A stretch of DNA of 64,000 bases from Lysobacter antibioticus (GCF_001442535.1 NZ_CP013141.1:991566-1055565); one strand, 5' to 3'; shown: positions 16,523 to 26,655, numbered from the stretch's first letter. Numbers and translations: made by a program. Notes: a model not told the origin generated them from the letters alone.

Positions 16523-17077
16523 TCAGCCTTGCGGACAGGCCTCGCGGCGGCCGTTCTGGAAGGCCATGGCCTCGGCCTCGGTGGCCGGCCGCGGAACCAG
16601 GCCGTCGTCGAACAACACCCGCCAGACCCCGTCCTGGCCGCGGTGCCAGACCGACTGATAGGCGCCGATCGAGTAACGCGGCTCGGCGCCGGGTTCCAGC
16701 TTCTGGTACAGCGCCGGCCCGGTCGACCAGGCGACATCGCGCGCGCCGCCGATCGTGACCCGGGTCGGGTACCAACGCAGGCGCAGAGTCTTGCCCTCGA
16801 TCAGGCCGGCCCAACGCTTGGCGATCTCGTCGCGGCCGCGGGTCGGTTGCGGGCTGCCCGAACCGAATGCGGCCTGCTCGTGCAGATGCGCGGCGAAGGC
16901 CTTGGCGTCGTGCTCGGCGATCGACGCGGCGAAACTGAGTTCGCGCGCCCATACCGCGCATTCTTCGTCGCTGAGCGGCGGCAGCGGCTTCGGCGGCGTC
17001 TGCGCCGTGGCCGCCACCGCGATCAAGGCCAGCGACAACGGCAGGGACAAGCGGGCGGCGCGGACGACAGGGCGCAT
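16523..17077 (-). CDS. Exported SnoaL/DUF4440-like (NTF2-fold) protein
   Basis: A 184-residue protein starting at the ATG at 17077, with a signal peptide ending near VAATAQ. The mature region (ARELSFAASIAEHDAKAFAA, RGRDEIAKRWAGLI, WSTGPALYQKLEPG, VWHRGQDGVWRVLFDDG) has the pattern of NTF2-fold proteins annotated DUF4440/SnoaL: an N-terminal helix, a cone-shaped sheet and a terminal W-x-V-x-D-x-G strand. Members include enzymes and binding proteins; nothing visible fixes the function. Its 5' end diverges from the phosphodiesterase gene. Confidence 0.75.
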   Translation of the reverse strand: MRPVVRAARLSLPLSLALIAVAATAQTPPKPLPPLSDEECAVWARELSFAASIAEHDAKAFAAHLHEQAAFGSGSPQPTRGRDEIAKRWAGLIEGKTLRLRWYPTRVTIGGARDVAWSTGPALYQKLEPGAEPRYSIGAYQSVWHRGQDGVWRVLFDDGLVPRPATEAEAMAFQNGRREACPQG

Positions 17078-17243
17078 GGCGGCGACTCGGTAGCGGTCTG
17101 CCCCCACTATCGACCCGCCCCGGCCTGCCCGCCAGCGACGGAAGTCATGCCGAGAATCATGCCGACCCTGGCCGCTCGCCGCACGGCCGCCCTCGCCGCC
17201 GGTCTGACATCGGTCGGCAACCGGCTGCCGCTATCATGTCGCG

Positions 17244-18485
17244 ATGCGTCCGATTCTTTCCGCGGCTGCGTCCGCCCTGCTCGTTCTCGTCCTCGCCGCC
17301 TGCGCTCCGCCGACCCGCGTGGCGCCGCCGGCCGATACCCCGCTGTTGCTGATCTCGATCGACGGTTTCCGCGCGAGCTACTTCGAGCTCGGCCTGACCC
17401 CGCACATCGAACGCTTCGCCGGCGAAGGCGTGCGCGCGCAATGGATGACCCCGTCGTATCCGTCGCTGACCTTCCCGAACCACTACACCCTGGTCACCGG
17501 CCTGCGTCCCGACCACCACGGCGTGGTCCACAACAGCATGAGCGACGAACAACTGGGGCGCTTCAAGATTTCCGACCGCGACGCGGTCGGCGAAACGCGC
17601 TGGTGGAACGGCGGCGAGCCGATCTGGATCGGCGCGCAAAAAGCCGGCCTGCGCAGCGCGACCCTGTTCTGGCCCGGCAGCGAAGCGCCGATCCGCGGCC
17701 TGCGCCCGAACCGCTGGCGCCCGTTCGACGCCGCCATCGACGAGAACGCCCGCGTCGACGAAGTGCTGGCCTGGCTCGGCGAACCCGCCTCGACGCGACC
17801 GCACGTGGCGACCCTGTACTTCGACGCCCTCGACCGCGAAGGCCACGACCACGGCCCGAACTCCCCGCAAGTACGCGAGGCCCTGGCCCGCATCGACATC
17901 GCCATGGGCCGCCTGCTCGAAGGCCTGAGCGCACGCAAGCAACTCGACCACGTCAATATCGTCCTGGTATCCGATCACGGCATGGCCGAAGTCGCCCCGG
18001 GCCAGCGCATCGCGGTCGAAGACATGGTCAGCCCGGAACAAGCGGTGGTGACTTCGCTCGGCCAATCGATCGGCATCATCCCGAACCGCGGCCACGAAGC
18101 CGAAGTCGAGCAACGCCTGCTCGGCCCTCATGTGACCTACGACTGCTGGCGCAAGGCCGAACTGCCCGAGCATTGGCACTACGGCAGCCACCCGAGGGTC
18201 CCGCCGATCGTCTGCCAGATGCACGAGGGTTGGGATGCGATCGAACGCGAGAAACTGCCCAAGGACGGCCTCGGGCAAACGCGAGGCTCGCACGGCTTCG
18301 ACCCCGCCCTGCCCTCGATGCGCGCGATCTTCGTCGCCCGCGGCCCCGCGTTCAAACCTGGCACGACGATTCCGGCGATCGACAACGTCGACGTCTACCC
18401 GCTGCTGGCCCGTCTGATCGGCATCCCTGCCGCGCACAACGACGGCGAAATCGCGCCCCTGCTGCCGGCGTTGCGGGAACCCTGA
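17244..18485 (+). CDS. Ectonucleotide pyrophosphatase/phosphodiesterase, predicted lipoprotein
   Basis: A 413-residue enzyme of the alkaline-phosphatase superfamily. The leader ends LVLVLAAC with Cys20 as lipid-attachment site. ISIDGFRASYF supplies metal-ligand Asp40 and YPSLTFPNHYTLVTG supplies the nucleophilic Thr75, both diagnostic of NPP enzymes such as Xanthomonas NPP. Further metal ligands are in YFDALDREGHDHGPNS and VSDHGMAE, and a final His in RGSHGFDP. It should hydrolyse nucleotide phosphodiester or pyrophosphate bonds in the periplasm. Length is typical of the bacterial group. Confidence 0.92.
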   Translation: MRPILSAAASALLVLVLAACAPPTRVAPPADTPLLLISIDGFRASYFELGLTPHIERFAGEGVRAQWMTPSYPSLTFPNHYTLVTGLRPDHHGVVHNSMSDEQLGRFKISDRDAVGETRWWNGGEPIWIGAQKAGLRSATLFWPGSEAPIRGLRPNRWRPFDAAIDENARVDEVLAWLGEPASTRPHVATLYFDALDREGHDHGPNSPQVREALARIDIAMGRLLEGLSARKQLDHVNIVLVSDHGMAEVAPGQRIAVEDMVSPEQAVVTSLGQSIGIIPNRGHEAEVEQRLLGPHVTYDCWRKAELPEHWHYGSHPRVPPIVCQMHEGWDAIEREKLPKDGLGQTRGSHGFDPALPSMRAIFVARGPAFKPGTTIPAIDNVDVYPLLARLIGIPAAHNDGEIAPLLPALREP

Positions 18486-18552
18486 GGCCCACGCAGGCTG
18501 CGACCGACACGGAGTCGTAGCGCGTCATCGAGACCGGCAACGCCTGTGTGAG

Positions 18553-18575
18553 GTCGCGGCTTGCGCCGCTCCTAC
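18553..18575 (+). repeat. REP-like motif (gtcgcggcttgcgccgctcc family)
   Basis: One of at least seven copies of a roughly 23-bp motif (gtcgcggcttgcgccgctcc then tac) in the window; gcgg and ccgc form a small stem. Other copies are at 19246, 24271, 44424, 49121, 49201 (inverted and interrupted) and 52001. Similar sequences are abundant REP elements in Pseudomonas and Xanthomonadaceae. Confidence 0.85.
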
Positions 18576-18593
18576 CCCGAAGCCGAGCCTCCG

Positions 18594-19132
<539 letters not shown>

Positions 19133-19150
19133 CAGCAACAGCAACAGCCG

Positions 19151-19175
19151 GGGTCGGGTCGGGTCGGGTCGGGTC
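19151..19175. repeat. Pentanucleotide microsatellite (GGGTC)n, right border of element A
   Basis: Five perfect GGGTC units followed by degenerate units to about 19194, a few bases after a CAACAG run at the end of element A. Confidence 0.95.
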
Positions 19176-19245
19176 GGGATCGGGGTCGGGGGTCAGGGCT
19201 GGTACGGCGGCATCGAGCAACGCGTCGCGTCAGCTTGAAGCCCGC

Positions 19246-19270
19246 GGTCGCGGCTCGCGCCGCTCCTGCC
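19246..19270 (+). repeat. REP-like motif (gtcgcggcttgcgccgctcc family)
   Basis: A diverged copy (ggctcgcgccgctcctgcc) just after element A. Confidence 0.75.
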
Positions 19271-19394
19271 TCTCAAGCCAAAGCCAGCTGCCGGCCAGCC
19301 CCGTATATCGACCCCACAAGACAAGAACACCCCCTCCAGTATTCATGTCCGAATCCGGCGAGTCCCGCTCCCTCGCCGGTGCTAGCCTTGCTCC

Positions 19395-20969
19395 ATGGAC
19401 GCCCCCATCACCCCCGCCCCGACCGCCTCCCTGCCGCACTGGCGCGTCTGCGAACAGGCACGCTTCAGCCGCGATCCGCGCTTCGATGGCCTGTTCTTCA
19501 CCGCCGTCACCAGCACCGGCATCTACTGCCGGCCGGTCTGCCCGGCGCCCGCGGCCAAGCGCGAGAACGTGGTCTATTACGGCCATGCCGCGGCCGCGGA
19601 AGCCGCCGGTTTCCGGCCCTGTCTGCGCTGTCGTCCGGAGCTGTCGCCGGGCGAAGGCGCATGGCGGCGCGGCGACGCCGCGGTGGCGCGCGCGCTCAAG
19701 CTGATCGACGAAGGTCTGCTCGCCGATCAGCCGCTGGCCGCCTTGGCCGAACGCGTCGGCGTCGGCGAGCGCCAGTTGCGGCGCTTGTTCGTCGAACGCC
19801 TCGGCGCACCGCCGATCGGCGTGCACGGCACGCGACGGTTGTTGTTCGCCAAGCAGTTGCTGACCGAAACTCGTCTGCCGATCACCGAGGTCGCGATGGC
19901 CGCCGGCTTCGGCAGCCTGCGCCGTTTCAACACCACCTTCCGCGAGGCCTACCGGATGGCGCCGCGCGATCTGCGCCGGCGTCCGAACGAAAGCCCCGAC
20001 GGCGACGGCAATACCCTGACCCTGCGCCTGGGCTATCGCCCGCCCTACGATTTCGCGGCGATGCTCGACTTCCTGCGCGGCCGCGCCCTGCCCGGCGTCG
20101 AAGTCGTCGACGCGCACAGCTACAGCCGGGTAATCGGGCCGATCGAAGCGCCCGGCTGGGTGCGCGTCAGCGCCTGGCCCGGCGGCGAGCACGCGCTGAA
20201 ACTGGAACTGCACGGACCGAAGCCGGCGCGTCTGCTCGAAATCACCAACCGCCTGCGCCGCATGTTCGATCTCGACGCCGATCCGAACGCGATCGCCGCG
20301 GCGCTATCGGTGGATCCGCGCCTCAAGCCCTTGCTGGCGAAACGCCCGGGGCTGCGCCTGCCGAGCGGCTGGGACGGTTTCGAGATCTCGGTGCGCGCGA
20401 TTCTCGGCCAACAAGTCAGCGTCGCCGCCGCACGCACCCTGGCGACGCGGCTCGCACAGCAATTCGGCCAGGCCTTGCCCAAACCCTTCGCAGCCGGCCT
20501 CGAACATCTGTTCCCGACACCGGAAGCCTTGGCCGATGCCGATCTCACCCAGATCGGCCTGACCCGCGCCCGTGCCGATACGGTGCGCACGGTGGCGCGC
20601 GCCTTGCTCGACGGCCGCGTCGATTTCCGCGCCGAACGCACCCTCGACGATTTCGTCGCTCGCTGGGTCGCCCTGCCCGGCATCGGACCGTGGACCGCGC
20701 ACTACGTCGCGATGCGCGCGCTCGGCCACCCCGATGCGTTTCCGGCCGACGACCTGGTGCTGCAGAAAGCGGTGCCCGAAGACGGCGTGCGGATGAGCGC
20801 GAAGGCGCTCAACGCGCGCGCCGAAGCCTGGCGTCCGTGGCGGGCCTATGCGGTGATCCACGTCTGGCGCGACAGCATGCCGGTGCCGATCAGTCACGCT
20901 GTCGGCGACACTACTCGACCGGTCGCGGCACCCGCGCGCGCCACGAAGAAACCCCGGAAAGCCGCATGA
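19395..20969 (+). CDS. alkA: Ada-type regulator fused to DNA-3-methyladenine glycosylase II
   Basis: A 524-residue fusion. Residues 1-85 are the Ada metal-binding domain, with zinc ligands Cys45, Cys49, Cys76 and Cys79 (YCRPVC and CLRC); in Ada, one such Cys takes methyl groups from DNA phosphotriesters and switches on transcription. An AraC-type helix-turn-helix follows (about 95-185: [20 protein letters not shown] and [20 protein letters not shown]). From about 200 to 500 is AlkA, with [13 protein letters not shown], the helix-hairpin-helix [17 protein letters not shown] and the catalytic Asp in PADDL. The C-terminus is a basic Ala/Lys tail. The stop overlaps the ogt start by ATGA, so methylated-base excision, sensing and direct reversal are co-expressed. 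Confidence 0.93.
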   Translation: MDAPITPAPTASLPHWRVCEQARFSRDPRFDGLFFTAVTSTGIYCRPVCPAPAAKRENVVYYGHAAAAEAAGFRPCLRCRPELSPGEGAWRRGDAAVARALKLIDEGLLADQPLAALAERVGVGERQLRRLFVERLGAPPIGVHGTRRLLFAKQLLTETRLPITEVAMAAGFGSLRRFNTTFREAYRMAPRDLRRRPNESPDGDGNTLTLRLGYRPPYDFAAMLDFLRGRALPGVEVVDAHSYSRVIGPIEAPGWVRVSAWPGGEHALKLELHGPKPARLLEITNRLRRMFDLDADPNAIAAALSVDPRLKPLLAKRPGLRLPSGWDGFEISVRAILGQQVSVAAARTLATRLAQQFGQALPKPFAAGLEHLFPTPEALADADLTQIGLTRARADTVRTVARALLDGRVDFRAERTLDDFVARWVALPGIGPWTAHYVAMRALGHPDAFPADDLVLQKAVPEDGVRMSAKALNARAEAWRPWRAYAVIHVWRDSMPVPISHAVGDTTRPVAAPARATKKPRKAA

Positions 20970-21481
20970 TCACGTTCCAGCACATCGACAGCCCGGTCGG
21001 GCAATTGCTGCTCGCCAGCGCCGACGACGGCCTGCGGGTGATCGAGTTCGAAGCGCCCTGGCATCCGGTCAAGCGCGGCGCGGATTGGCACGAGGGCGAT
21101 AACGGCGTGCTGCTCGAAACACGCAAGCAACTGGGCGAATACTTCGCCGGCACGCGCCAGCAGTTCGATCTGCCGCTGGCGCCGCACGGCACGCCGTTCC
21201 AGTTGCAGGTGTGGCGCACGCTGATGCAGATCGGCTGGGGCGAAACCTGGAGCTATGCGCAGATGGCCCGCCATATCGGCCAGCCGACCGCGACGCGCGC
21301 GGTCGGCGCGGCCAACGGCCGCAATCCGCTGCCGATCGTGCTGCCCTGCCATCGCGTGATCGGCTCCGACGGCAGCCTGACCGGCTTCGGCGGCGGCCTG
21401 CCGACCAAGGAATTCCTGCTCACCCTCGAAGGCGTGCTGCCGCGGCGGGTGCCGATCGACGACCTGTTCGCGCCGGCTTGA
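20966..21481 (+). CDS. ogt: Methylated-DNA--protein-cysteine methyltransferase
   Basis: A 171-residue suicide repair protein that removes methyl groups from O6-methylguanine in DNA. The active site LPCHRVIG places the acceptor Cys at 128, and the helix-turn-helix segment [20 protein letters not shown] with AANGRNP is intact. The N-terminal domain begins [19 protein letters not shown]. The start ATG at 20966 shares four bases with the end of the ada-alkA gene, so translation is coupled. The Ada fusion lacks this domain, so the pair together restores the three classical adaptive-response functions. Confidence 0.95.
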   Translation: MITFQHIDSPVGQLLLASADDGLRVIEFEAPWHPVKRGADWHEGDNGVLLETRKQLGEYFAGTRQQFDLPLAPHGTPFQLQVWRTLMQIGWGETWSYAQMARHIGQPTATRAVGAANGRNPLPIVLPCHRVIGSDGSLTGFGGGLPTKEFLLTLEGVLPRRVPIDDLFAPA

Positions 21482-21551
21482 ACGCGAGTCGCGGCCGCGC
21501 GATGACTCATGCGCGGCGCATCGATCGTCGCCATACCGATCAGGACATCGA

Positions 21552-22832
21552 TCAATCCGCTAGCAAGGCCCGCAAGGTCCGGCCGTAGCGCGCGGCGACC
21601 GCGTCGCGATCGCGATGACGGCCTTCGGCGACGAGCTGGCGGCCGCCGACATGGACCTCGCGCACCAGATTGCGGTTGCCGCTGAACAACCAGCGGTCGA
21701 TGCAGTCCTCGTCGGTCGCGCCGGCGAAGGCCGGTGCGTCGCGGTCGAGGGTGAGGAAATCGCCGGCCAGGCTGATCGCATCGAAGCCGGTCGAGCGCTC
21801 GGCGCTGGCGACCACGCCGCGCAGCAAAGTCTCGCCGACGCTGGTCGAATGGGTGCCGACCGCGATGTTGCGGCGGCGCGTGATCAGGCGCTGGCCGTAT
21901 TCGAGCCAACGCAGTTCCTCGACCGGCGACACCGAGATATGCGAATCCGAACCCACCCCCCAGGCGCCGCCGGCGTCGAGGTAATCGCGCAGCGGGAACA
22001 GGCCGTCGCCGAGATTGGCCTCGGTGGTGGTGCAGATCGCCACGGTCGCGCCGCTGTCGGCGACGCCCTGCACTTCGCCGGCATCCAGATGGGTCGCGTG
22101 CACCAGGGTCCAGCGTTCGTCGACTTCGGCATGATCCAGCAACCAGCGCACCGGCCGCGCCTTGCGGATCGCCAGGCAGTCCTCGACTTCGGCGACCTGT
22201 TCGGCGATGTGCACGTGCACGCGGCTGTCGTCCGGCAACGCCGCCAACACCTCGCGCATCGGCGCCGGCGGCACCGCGCGCAGGCTGTGCAGGCAGCAAC
22301 CGACTTTCAGCAGCTCATCGGACTCGGTGCGCAAGGTGTCGAGCAAATGCAGATAAGCATCGACTTCATGGCCGAAACGGCGCTGGCGCTCGCCGAGCGG
22401 GCGTTCGTCGAAACCGCCGGTCATGTACAGCACCGGCAGCAGGGTCATGCGGATGCCGGTTTCGCGCGCGGCCTCGATCAGGGCGCGCGACATCGCCGCC
22501 GGGTCGGCATAGGGCCGGCCGTCGGGGGCGTGGTGCAGGTAGTGGAATTCGCAGACCGTGGTGTAGCCGGCTTCGAGCATCTCCACATAGAGCTGGCTGG
22601 CGACCGCATGCAGCGACTCCGGGGTGAAGCGCCCGGCGAAGCGGTACATGGTCTCGCGCCAGGTCCAGAAACTGTCCTTGGGATCGCTCTGGCGTTCGGC
22701 CATGCCGGCCATCGCACGCTGGAAGGCATGCGAATGCAGGTTGGCGATGCCCGGCACGATGCGTTCGATGATGGTGTCGTCGCGGCGCCAGCCGGCGGGG
22801 GTCCAGAGAGCGGCTTGGTCTGTGGTCGTCAT
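21552..22832 (-). CDS. hutF: Formimidoylglutamate deiminase
   Basis: A 426-residue amidohydrolase. IVPGIANLHSHAFQRAMAGM carries the HxH-type metal motif in the form specific to HutF, and the remaining metal ligands are in LVHATHLD and WGVGSDSHISVSPVEELRWL. HutF removes ammonia from N-formimino-L-glutamate to give N-formylglutamate in the five-step histidine pathway, after hutU and hutI. Its product needs HutG, which is not in this window, nor is HutH. The gene diverges from hutI across 135 bp containing a 14-bp tandem repeat. Confidence 0.93.
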   Translation of the reverse strand: MTTTDQAALWTPAGWRRDDTIIERIVPGIANLHSHAFQRAMAGMAERQSDPKDSFWTWRETMYRFAGRFTPESLHAVASQLYVEMLEAGYTTVCEFHYLHHAPDGRPYADPAAMSRALIEAARETGIRMTLLPVLYMTGGFDERPLGERQRRFGHEVDAYLHLLDTLRTESDELLKVGCCLHSLRAVPPAPMREVLAALPDDSRVHVHIAEQVAEVEDCLAIRKARPVRWLLDHAEVDERWTLVHATHLDAGEVQGVADSGATVAICTTTEANLGDGLFPLRDYLDAGGAWGVGSDSHISVSPVEELRWLEYGQRLITRRRNIAVGTHSTSVGETLLRGVVASAERSTGFDAISLAGDFLTLDRDAPAFAGATDEDCIDRWLFSGNRNLVREVHVGGRQLVAEGRHRDRDAVAARYGRTLRALLAD

Positions 22833-22885
22833 GCGCGCATTCTCGCCTGCGCGGGCGCGCGATGCGACCGTCGCGGCGCAGCGGC

Positions 22886-22969
22886 CAGAATCGACCGAGC
22901 AGAATCGGCCGGGCAGAACCGGCCGGATCGAATCGGCCGGGCAGAATCGCCCATGTAGAATCGGCCCAT
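22886..22969. repeat. Six tandem 14-bp units upstream of hutI
   Basis: Units begin at 22886, 22900, 22914, 22928, 22942 and 22956, consensus cagaatcggccggg; the last unit runs into the hutI start codon. The agaat core resembles a -10 hexamer, and the array fills most of the promoter region shared with hutF. Confidence 0.88.
22954..22968 (+). promoter_or_regulatory. Extended -10 promoter placing the hutI transcript start at its ATG
   Basis: TG at 22954 and TAGAAT at 22956-22961 form an extended -10 element within the last repeat unit. Standard spacing puts +1 at about 22968, the A of the hutI ATG, so the message would be leaderless; no Shine-Dalgarno sequence is present. Confidence 0.5.
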
Positions 22970-24215
22970 GAGCACCGCACCCCTATCCGCCGGCCGCTAC
23001 GACGGCCTGATCGTCGGCGCCTCGCTCGCCACCCTCGACGCCGCCCAAGGCTACGGCGAGATCGCCGACGCCGCCCTGGCCTGGCGCGACGGCCGCATCG
23101 CCCATATCGGGCCGCGCAGCGCGCTCGGCGCCGACCCGGCAAGCCTGGCCGCTACCGTGATCGAGGCCGACGGCTGGATCACCCCGGGCCTGGTCGACTG
23201 CCACACCCACCTCGTCTTCGCCGGCGACCGCGCGCGCGAGTTCGAGCTGCGCCTGCAGGGCGCGAGTTACGAAGAAATCGCCCGCGCCGGCGGCGGCATC
23301 GTGTCGAGCGTGCGCGCGACCCGCGCCGCCGACGAAGCCGAGTTGCTGCGCCAATCGCTGCCGCGCGCCCGCGCCCTGCTAACCGACGGCGCCACCACCC
23401 TGGAGATCAAGTCCGGCTACGGCCTGGACTTCGACAACGAACGCAAGATGCTGCGGGTCGCGCGCGCGGTCGACGACACGCTCGGCGTGCAAGTGCGCAC
23501 GACCTATCTGGCCGCGCATGCGCTGCCGCCGGAATACGCCGGACGGGCCGACGACTACATCGACGCAGTCTGCGAGTGGATGCCGCGCCTGCACGCCGAA
23601 GGCCTGATCGACGCGGTCGATGCGTTCTGCGAGGGCATCGGCTTCAGCCCGGAGCAGACCCGCCGCGTGTTCGAGGCCGCGCGCGCGCTCGGCCTGCCCG
23701 TCAAGCTGCACGCCGACCAGCTCAGCGATCTCGGCGGCGCCGCCCTGGCCGCGAGCTTCGACGGTCTGTCGGCCGATCACGTCGAACACACCTCGCTCGA
23801 CAGCGTGCGTGCGATGGCCGCGCACGGCACGGTCGCGGTACTGCTGCCGGGCGCGTTCCATGTATTGCGCGAGACCAAGCTGCCGCCGCTGGATGCCTTC
23901 CGCGAATACGGCGTGGCGATGGCGGTGGCGACCGACTGCAATCCCGGCACCTCGCCCTTGCTGTCGATGCGCCAGGCCATGCAACTGTCGTGCACGCATT
24001 TCCGCCTGACCCCGGAAGAAGCCCTGCGCGGCGCGACCGTGCATGCGGCGCGCGCGCTCGGCCTGGCGGATCGCGGCGTGCTGAGGGTCGGCGCGCGTGC
24101 CGATTTCGTGCAGTGGCGTATCGGCCATCCCTCGGAGCTGTGTTATTGGCTCGGCGGCGGTCTGGCGCAGCGGGTGTTCGCGGGTGGGCGATTGTTGGTC
24201 GATACGGTCGACTAG
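22968..24215 (+). CDS. hutI: Imidazolonepropionase
   Basis: A 415-residue metal-dependent amidohydrolase that opens imidazolone-propionate to N-formimino-L-glutamate. [20 protein letters not shown] gives the HxH metal pair and substrate Arg, [16 protein letters not shown] the characteristic HutI motif, and further metal ligands occur in [20 protein letters not shown] and [11 protein letters not shown]. Length is normal. It is read away from hutF, the next pathway step, and lacks a ribosome-binding site, consistent with the leaderless promoter described above it. Confidence 0.96.
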   Translation: MSTAPLSAGRYDGLIVGASLATLDAAQGYGEIADAALAWRDGRIAHIGPRSALGADPASLAATVIEADGWITPGLVDCHTHLVFAGDRAREFELRLQGASYEEIARAGGGIVSSVRATRAADEAELLRQSLPRARALLTDGATTLEIKSGYGLDFDNERKMLRVARAVDDTLGVQVRTTYLAAHALPPEYAGRADDYIDAVCEWMPRLHAEGLIDAVDAFCEGIGFSPEQTRRVFEAARALGLPVKLHADQLSDLGGAALAASFDGLSADHVEHTSLDSVRAMAAHGTVAVLLPGAFHVLRETKLPPLDAFREYGVAMAVATDCNPGTSPLLSMRQAMQLSCTHFRLTPEEALRGATVHAARALGLADRGVLRVGARADFVQWRIGHPSELCYWLGGGLAQRVFAGGRLLVDTVD

Positions 24216-24270
24216 GCTCGGCGCGATCGTTTTCGTCTGAACTCTTCGACGCAACGATCCGACAGAGGAC

Positions 24271-24295
24271 GGTCGCGGCTTGCGCCGCTCCTACC
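24271..24295 (+). repeat. REP-like motif (gtcgcggcttgcgccgctcc family)
   Basis: A full-consensus copy in the 226-bp gap between hutI and the dipeptidase gene. Confidence 0.85.
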
Positions 24296-24441
24296 CTTGG
24301 CAGCACCACAACGGGGTACCACGACCGGACATCGACGATCCTGCGCATACGCTGCGCCGCCGCAAGGCAGCCGCGACGTGCTGTTGTACGCTGGCCGCCC
24401 GAAGCGGCATTACGCCGTTTCGCTTCCTTCCTGGAGGTACC

Positions 24442-25644
24442 GTGCGGACCGTTCTCGCCCTTGCCCTGCTCCTGTCGTCGCCTTTCGCGCTCGCCGACCA
24501 GCCCCTGAGCGCGGGCCAGCGCTTCGCCCAGGACGCGATCATCGTCGACACCCACATCGACGCGCCGAGCGGACTGCTGCGGCACTGGAACGACCTCGGC
24601 GTCGACACCCCCAAGGTCGAGTTCGACTATCCACGCGCGCGCCAGGGCGGGCTCGACGTCGCCTTCATGTCGATCTACACCTCGCCCGGCGAAGACGTCG
24701 CCGGCACCGCGCAGCAAACCGCGCACACCCAGATCGACGCGGTCGAGGCGATGATCGGCCGCCATCCCGACAAGTTCGCCCTGCTGCGTTCGCCGGCCGA
24801 TCTCGAGCGCTTGCACGAGCGCGGTCGCCGCGTGCTGCTCGCGCTCGGCATGGAGAACGGCGCGCCGATCGGCGACGACCTCGCCCAGCTCGCGCGCTTC
24901 CACGCGCGCGGCGTGCGCTACATCACCCTCGCCCATGGCCAGGACAACCGCATCAGCGATTCGTCCTACGACAAGCACCGCAAGTGGAAAGGCCTGAGCC
25001 CGTTCGGCGAGAAGGTCGTCGACGAGATGAACCGGCTCGGCATCATGGTCGACGTCTCGCATTTGTCCGACGACGCCGTTCTCGACGTGCTCGCGCGCAG
25101 CCAGGCACCGGTGATCGCCAGCCATTCCGGCCTGCGCCATTTCACCCCGGGCTTCGAGCGCAACCTCAGCGACGAGCTCGCCAAGGCGGTCGCGGCGAAG
25201 GGCGGCGTGGTCCAGATCGTGTTCGGCAACGCCTTCGTCGACCCGGCCTCGGCCGCCGACACCCAGGGCTATTTCGACGCCAACGCGAAGTTCGAGCAGG
25301 CACAGGCCGCGGCCCGCGCACGCGGCGAAACCGTGCAGTCGCAGGAATCCTTCGACCAGGCCTGGGAGAAATCGCACCCGCCGCGCGCGGTCAAGATCGA
25401 TGCGGTGCTCGACCAGATCGACTACGGCATCAAGCTGCTCGGCGCCGATCACGTCGGCATCGGTTCGGATTTCGACGGCGTCAGCGGCGCGCTGCCGGAC
25501 GGCCTGAAGTCGGTCGCCGATTATCCGAATCTGATCGAAGGCCTGAAGGCGCGCGGCCACTCCGACGAAACCATCCGCAAGGTGCTCGGCGGCAATCTGC
25601 TGCGGGTGTGGGGCGCGGTCGAGAAGCTCGCGCAGAAATCGTAA
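24442..25644 (+). CDS. Membrane dipeptidase, peptidase family M19
   Basis: A 400-residue exported enzyme. I chose the GTG at 24442 because GGAGG lies 4 nt upstream and a clean signal peptide follows (VRTVLALALLLSSPFALADQ). The M19 zinc ligands are all visible: IVDTHIDAP (HxD), the bridging Glu in ALGMENGAP, His in MVDVSHLSDDAV and in ASHSGLRHF, and the terminal HVGIGSDFDGV. Family members cleave dipeptides, often with D-residues, in the periplasm and may recycle peptidoglycan or dietary peptides. A bidirectional terminator follows. Confidence 0.93.
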   Translation: MRTVLALALLLSSPFALADQPLSAGQRFAQDAIIVDTHIDAPSGLLRHWNDLGVDTPKVEFDYPRARQGGLDVAFMSIYTSPGEDVAGTAQQTAHTQIDAVEAMIGRHPDKFALLRSPADLERLHERGRRVLLALGMENGAPIGDDLAQLARFHARGVRYITLAHGQDNRISDSSYDKHRKWKGLSPFGEKVVDEMNRLGIMVDVSHLSDDAVLDVLARSQAPVIASHSGLRHFTPGFERNLSDELAKAVAAKGGVVQIVFGNAFVDPASAADTQGYFDANAKFEQAQAAARARGETVQSQESFDQAWEKSHPPRAVKIDAVLDQIDYGIKLLGADHVGIGSDFDGVSGALPDGLKSVADYPNLIEGLKARGHSDETIRKVLGGNLLRVWGAVEKLAQKS

Positions 25645-25742
25645 GCCCGGCCGGCCGCGAACGCGCGAGGTTCGCGGCATCGGCATTCGCTGCGGTTACA
25701 TTCGCCGCCTCGCCATTGCAATGGCAAGGCCGCTGTAACGAA

Positions 25743-25766
25743 GAAGCCCGGCTTGCGCCGGGCTTC
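25743..25766. terminator. Bidirectional terminator, dipeptidase / Ax21-like gene
   Basis: Stem gaagcccggc / gccgggcttc with a 4-nt loop between convergent genes; no long T run. Confidence 0.75.
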
Positions 25767-25789
25767 GGGTCTCGCACGTTCTCAGCCGC

Positions 25790-26422
25790 TTAGAAGCTGG
25801 CGCGAACGCCCAGGTTGAACTGGCTGTTTTTGTCGCCGAACTCGGCTTCGCCGACGATGCCCCAGGTCTCGTTGAACTTGACCAGTGCGCCGATCGTGCC
25901 GCTGAATTCGCTGTCGTAGACGTCGCCGTCGGTGTAGTTGGCCTTGATCCAGCCTTCGAAGTTCGCCGCCAGGTCGCCGCGCAGGCCGAGCGAGGCGCGG
26001 TAGTCGTCGCCTTCGACGGCTTCTTCGTCTTCGACGTCGATTTCGGTGCGCAGGTAGCTCAGCTCGCCGGTCCAGTCGACGCGGTCGGACAGCGTGTGGT
26101 GGTAGCCCACGCCGATCTGATACTGGGTGGAGTCGATATCGACTTCGCCGAGGTAGCTGCCGGCGTAGCTGATTTCGATGTCGTCGCTGCCCTGGCGGTA
26201 GCCGCCGAACAGGTGCATGGCATCGTTCAGCGCCACCGAACCGGCGATGTAACCGCCAGCGGCCTTCGGGTCCTCGATGTCGAGGTCTTCATCCACGGTG
26301 ACCAGCTCGATCTTCTGCACCGAGTAGCCGGCTTCGACGTGGGTGTAGCTCAGGCCGTCGGCGGCGGCGGCCGCAGACGAGGCCATGGCCAGCGCAAGCG
26401 CCAGCGCGAGTTGCTTCTTCAT
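25790..26422 (-). CDS. Ax21-like outer-membrane beta-barrel protein
   Basis: A 210-residue protein with a signal peptide (KKQLALALALAMASSAAAAA) and a mature part of alternating amphipathic strands ending in Phe (LGVRASF), the outer-membrane insertion signal. The opening DGLSYTHVEAGYSVQ and the repeated HLFGGYRQ and IGVGYHHTL strands resemble the Ax21 family of Xanthomonas and Stenotrophomonas. The mature protein is unusually acidic (VDEDLDIEDPKAA, VEDEEAVEGDDYR). The preceding AAGGGG ribosome-binding site fits. A hairpin (cgttccc..gggaacg, 26453-26472) lies just upstream. Confidence 0.78.
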   Translation of the reverse strand: MKKQLALALALAMASSAAAAADGLSYTHVEAGYSVQKIELVTVDEDLDIEDPKAAGGYIAGSVALNDAMHLFGGYRQGSDDIEISYAGSYLGEVDIDSTQYQIGVGYHHTLSDRVDWTGELSYLRTEIDVEDEEAVEGDDYRASLGLRGDLAANFEGWIKANYTDGDVYDSEFSGTIGALVKFNETWGIVGEAEFGDKNSQFNLGVRASF

Positions 26423-26601
26423 AAATCCCCTTGATCCTTCGAAATGTGATGACCGTTCCCTTCCTCGGGAACGCGCGCATCTTAATGAAAAAATTACATC
26501 TTGTCTGTGTGTGTCCGATGGCCTAAGCGCGGCGCGGAAAATCCGATGCGGCGACTTCCCCCCGCCCCGTCGCCCGCGCCTTCGTCGGCAAACAGATGGA
26601 C

Positions 26602-26630
26602 AAAAAAAAGCCCCGCGATGCGGGGCTTTC
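26602..26630 (-). terminator. Terminator after the THX gene
   Basis: On the minus strand the stem aagccccgc / gcggggctt is followed by eight T residues. Confidence 0.92.
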
Positions 26631-26655
26631 TCGAACAGCGTCGGCTGAAGCCGGC

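Noticed and set aside
22886..22969. CRISPR or iteron origin for the 14-bp repeats before hutI
   Set aside because: Units are contiguous without spacers, few in number, and lie in a normal metabolic promoter; no replication gene is nearby.
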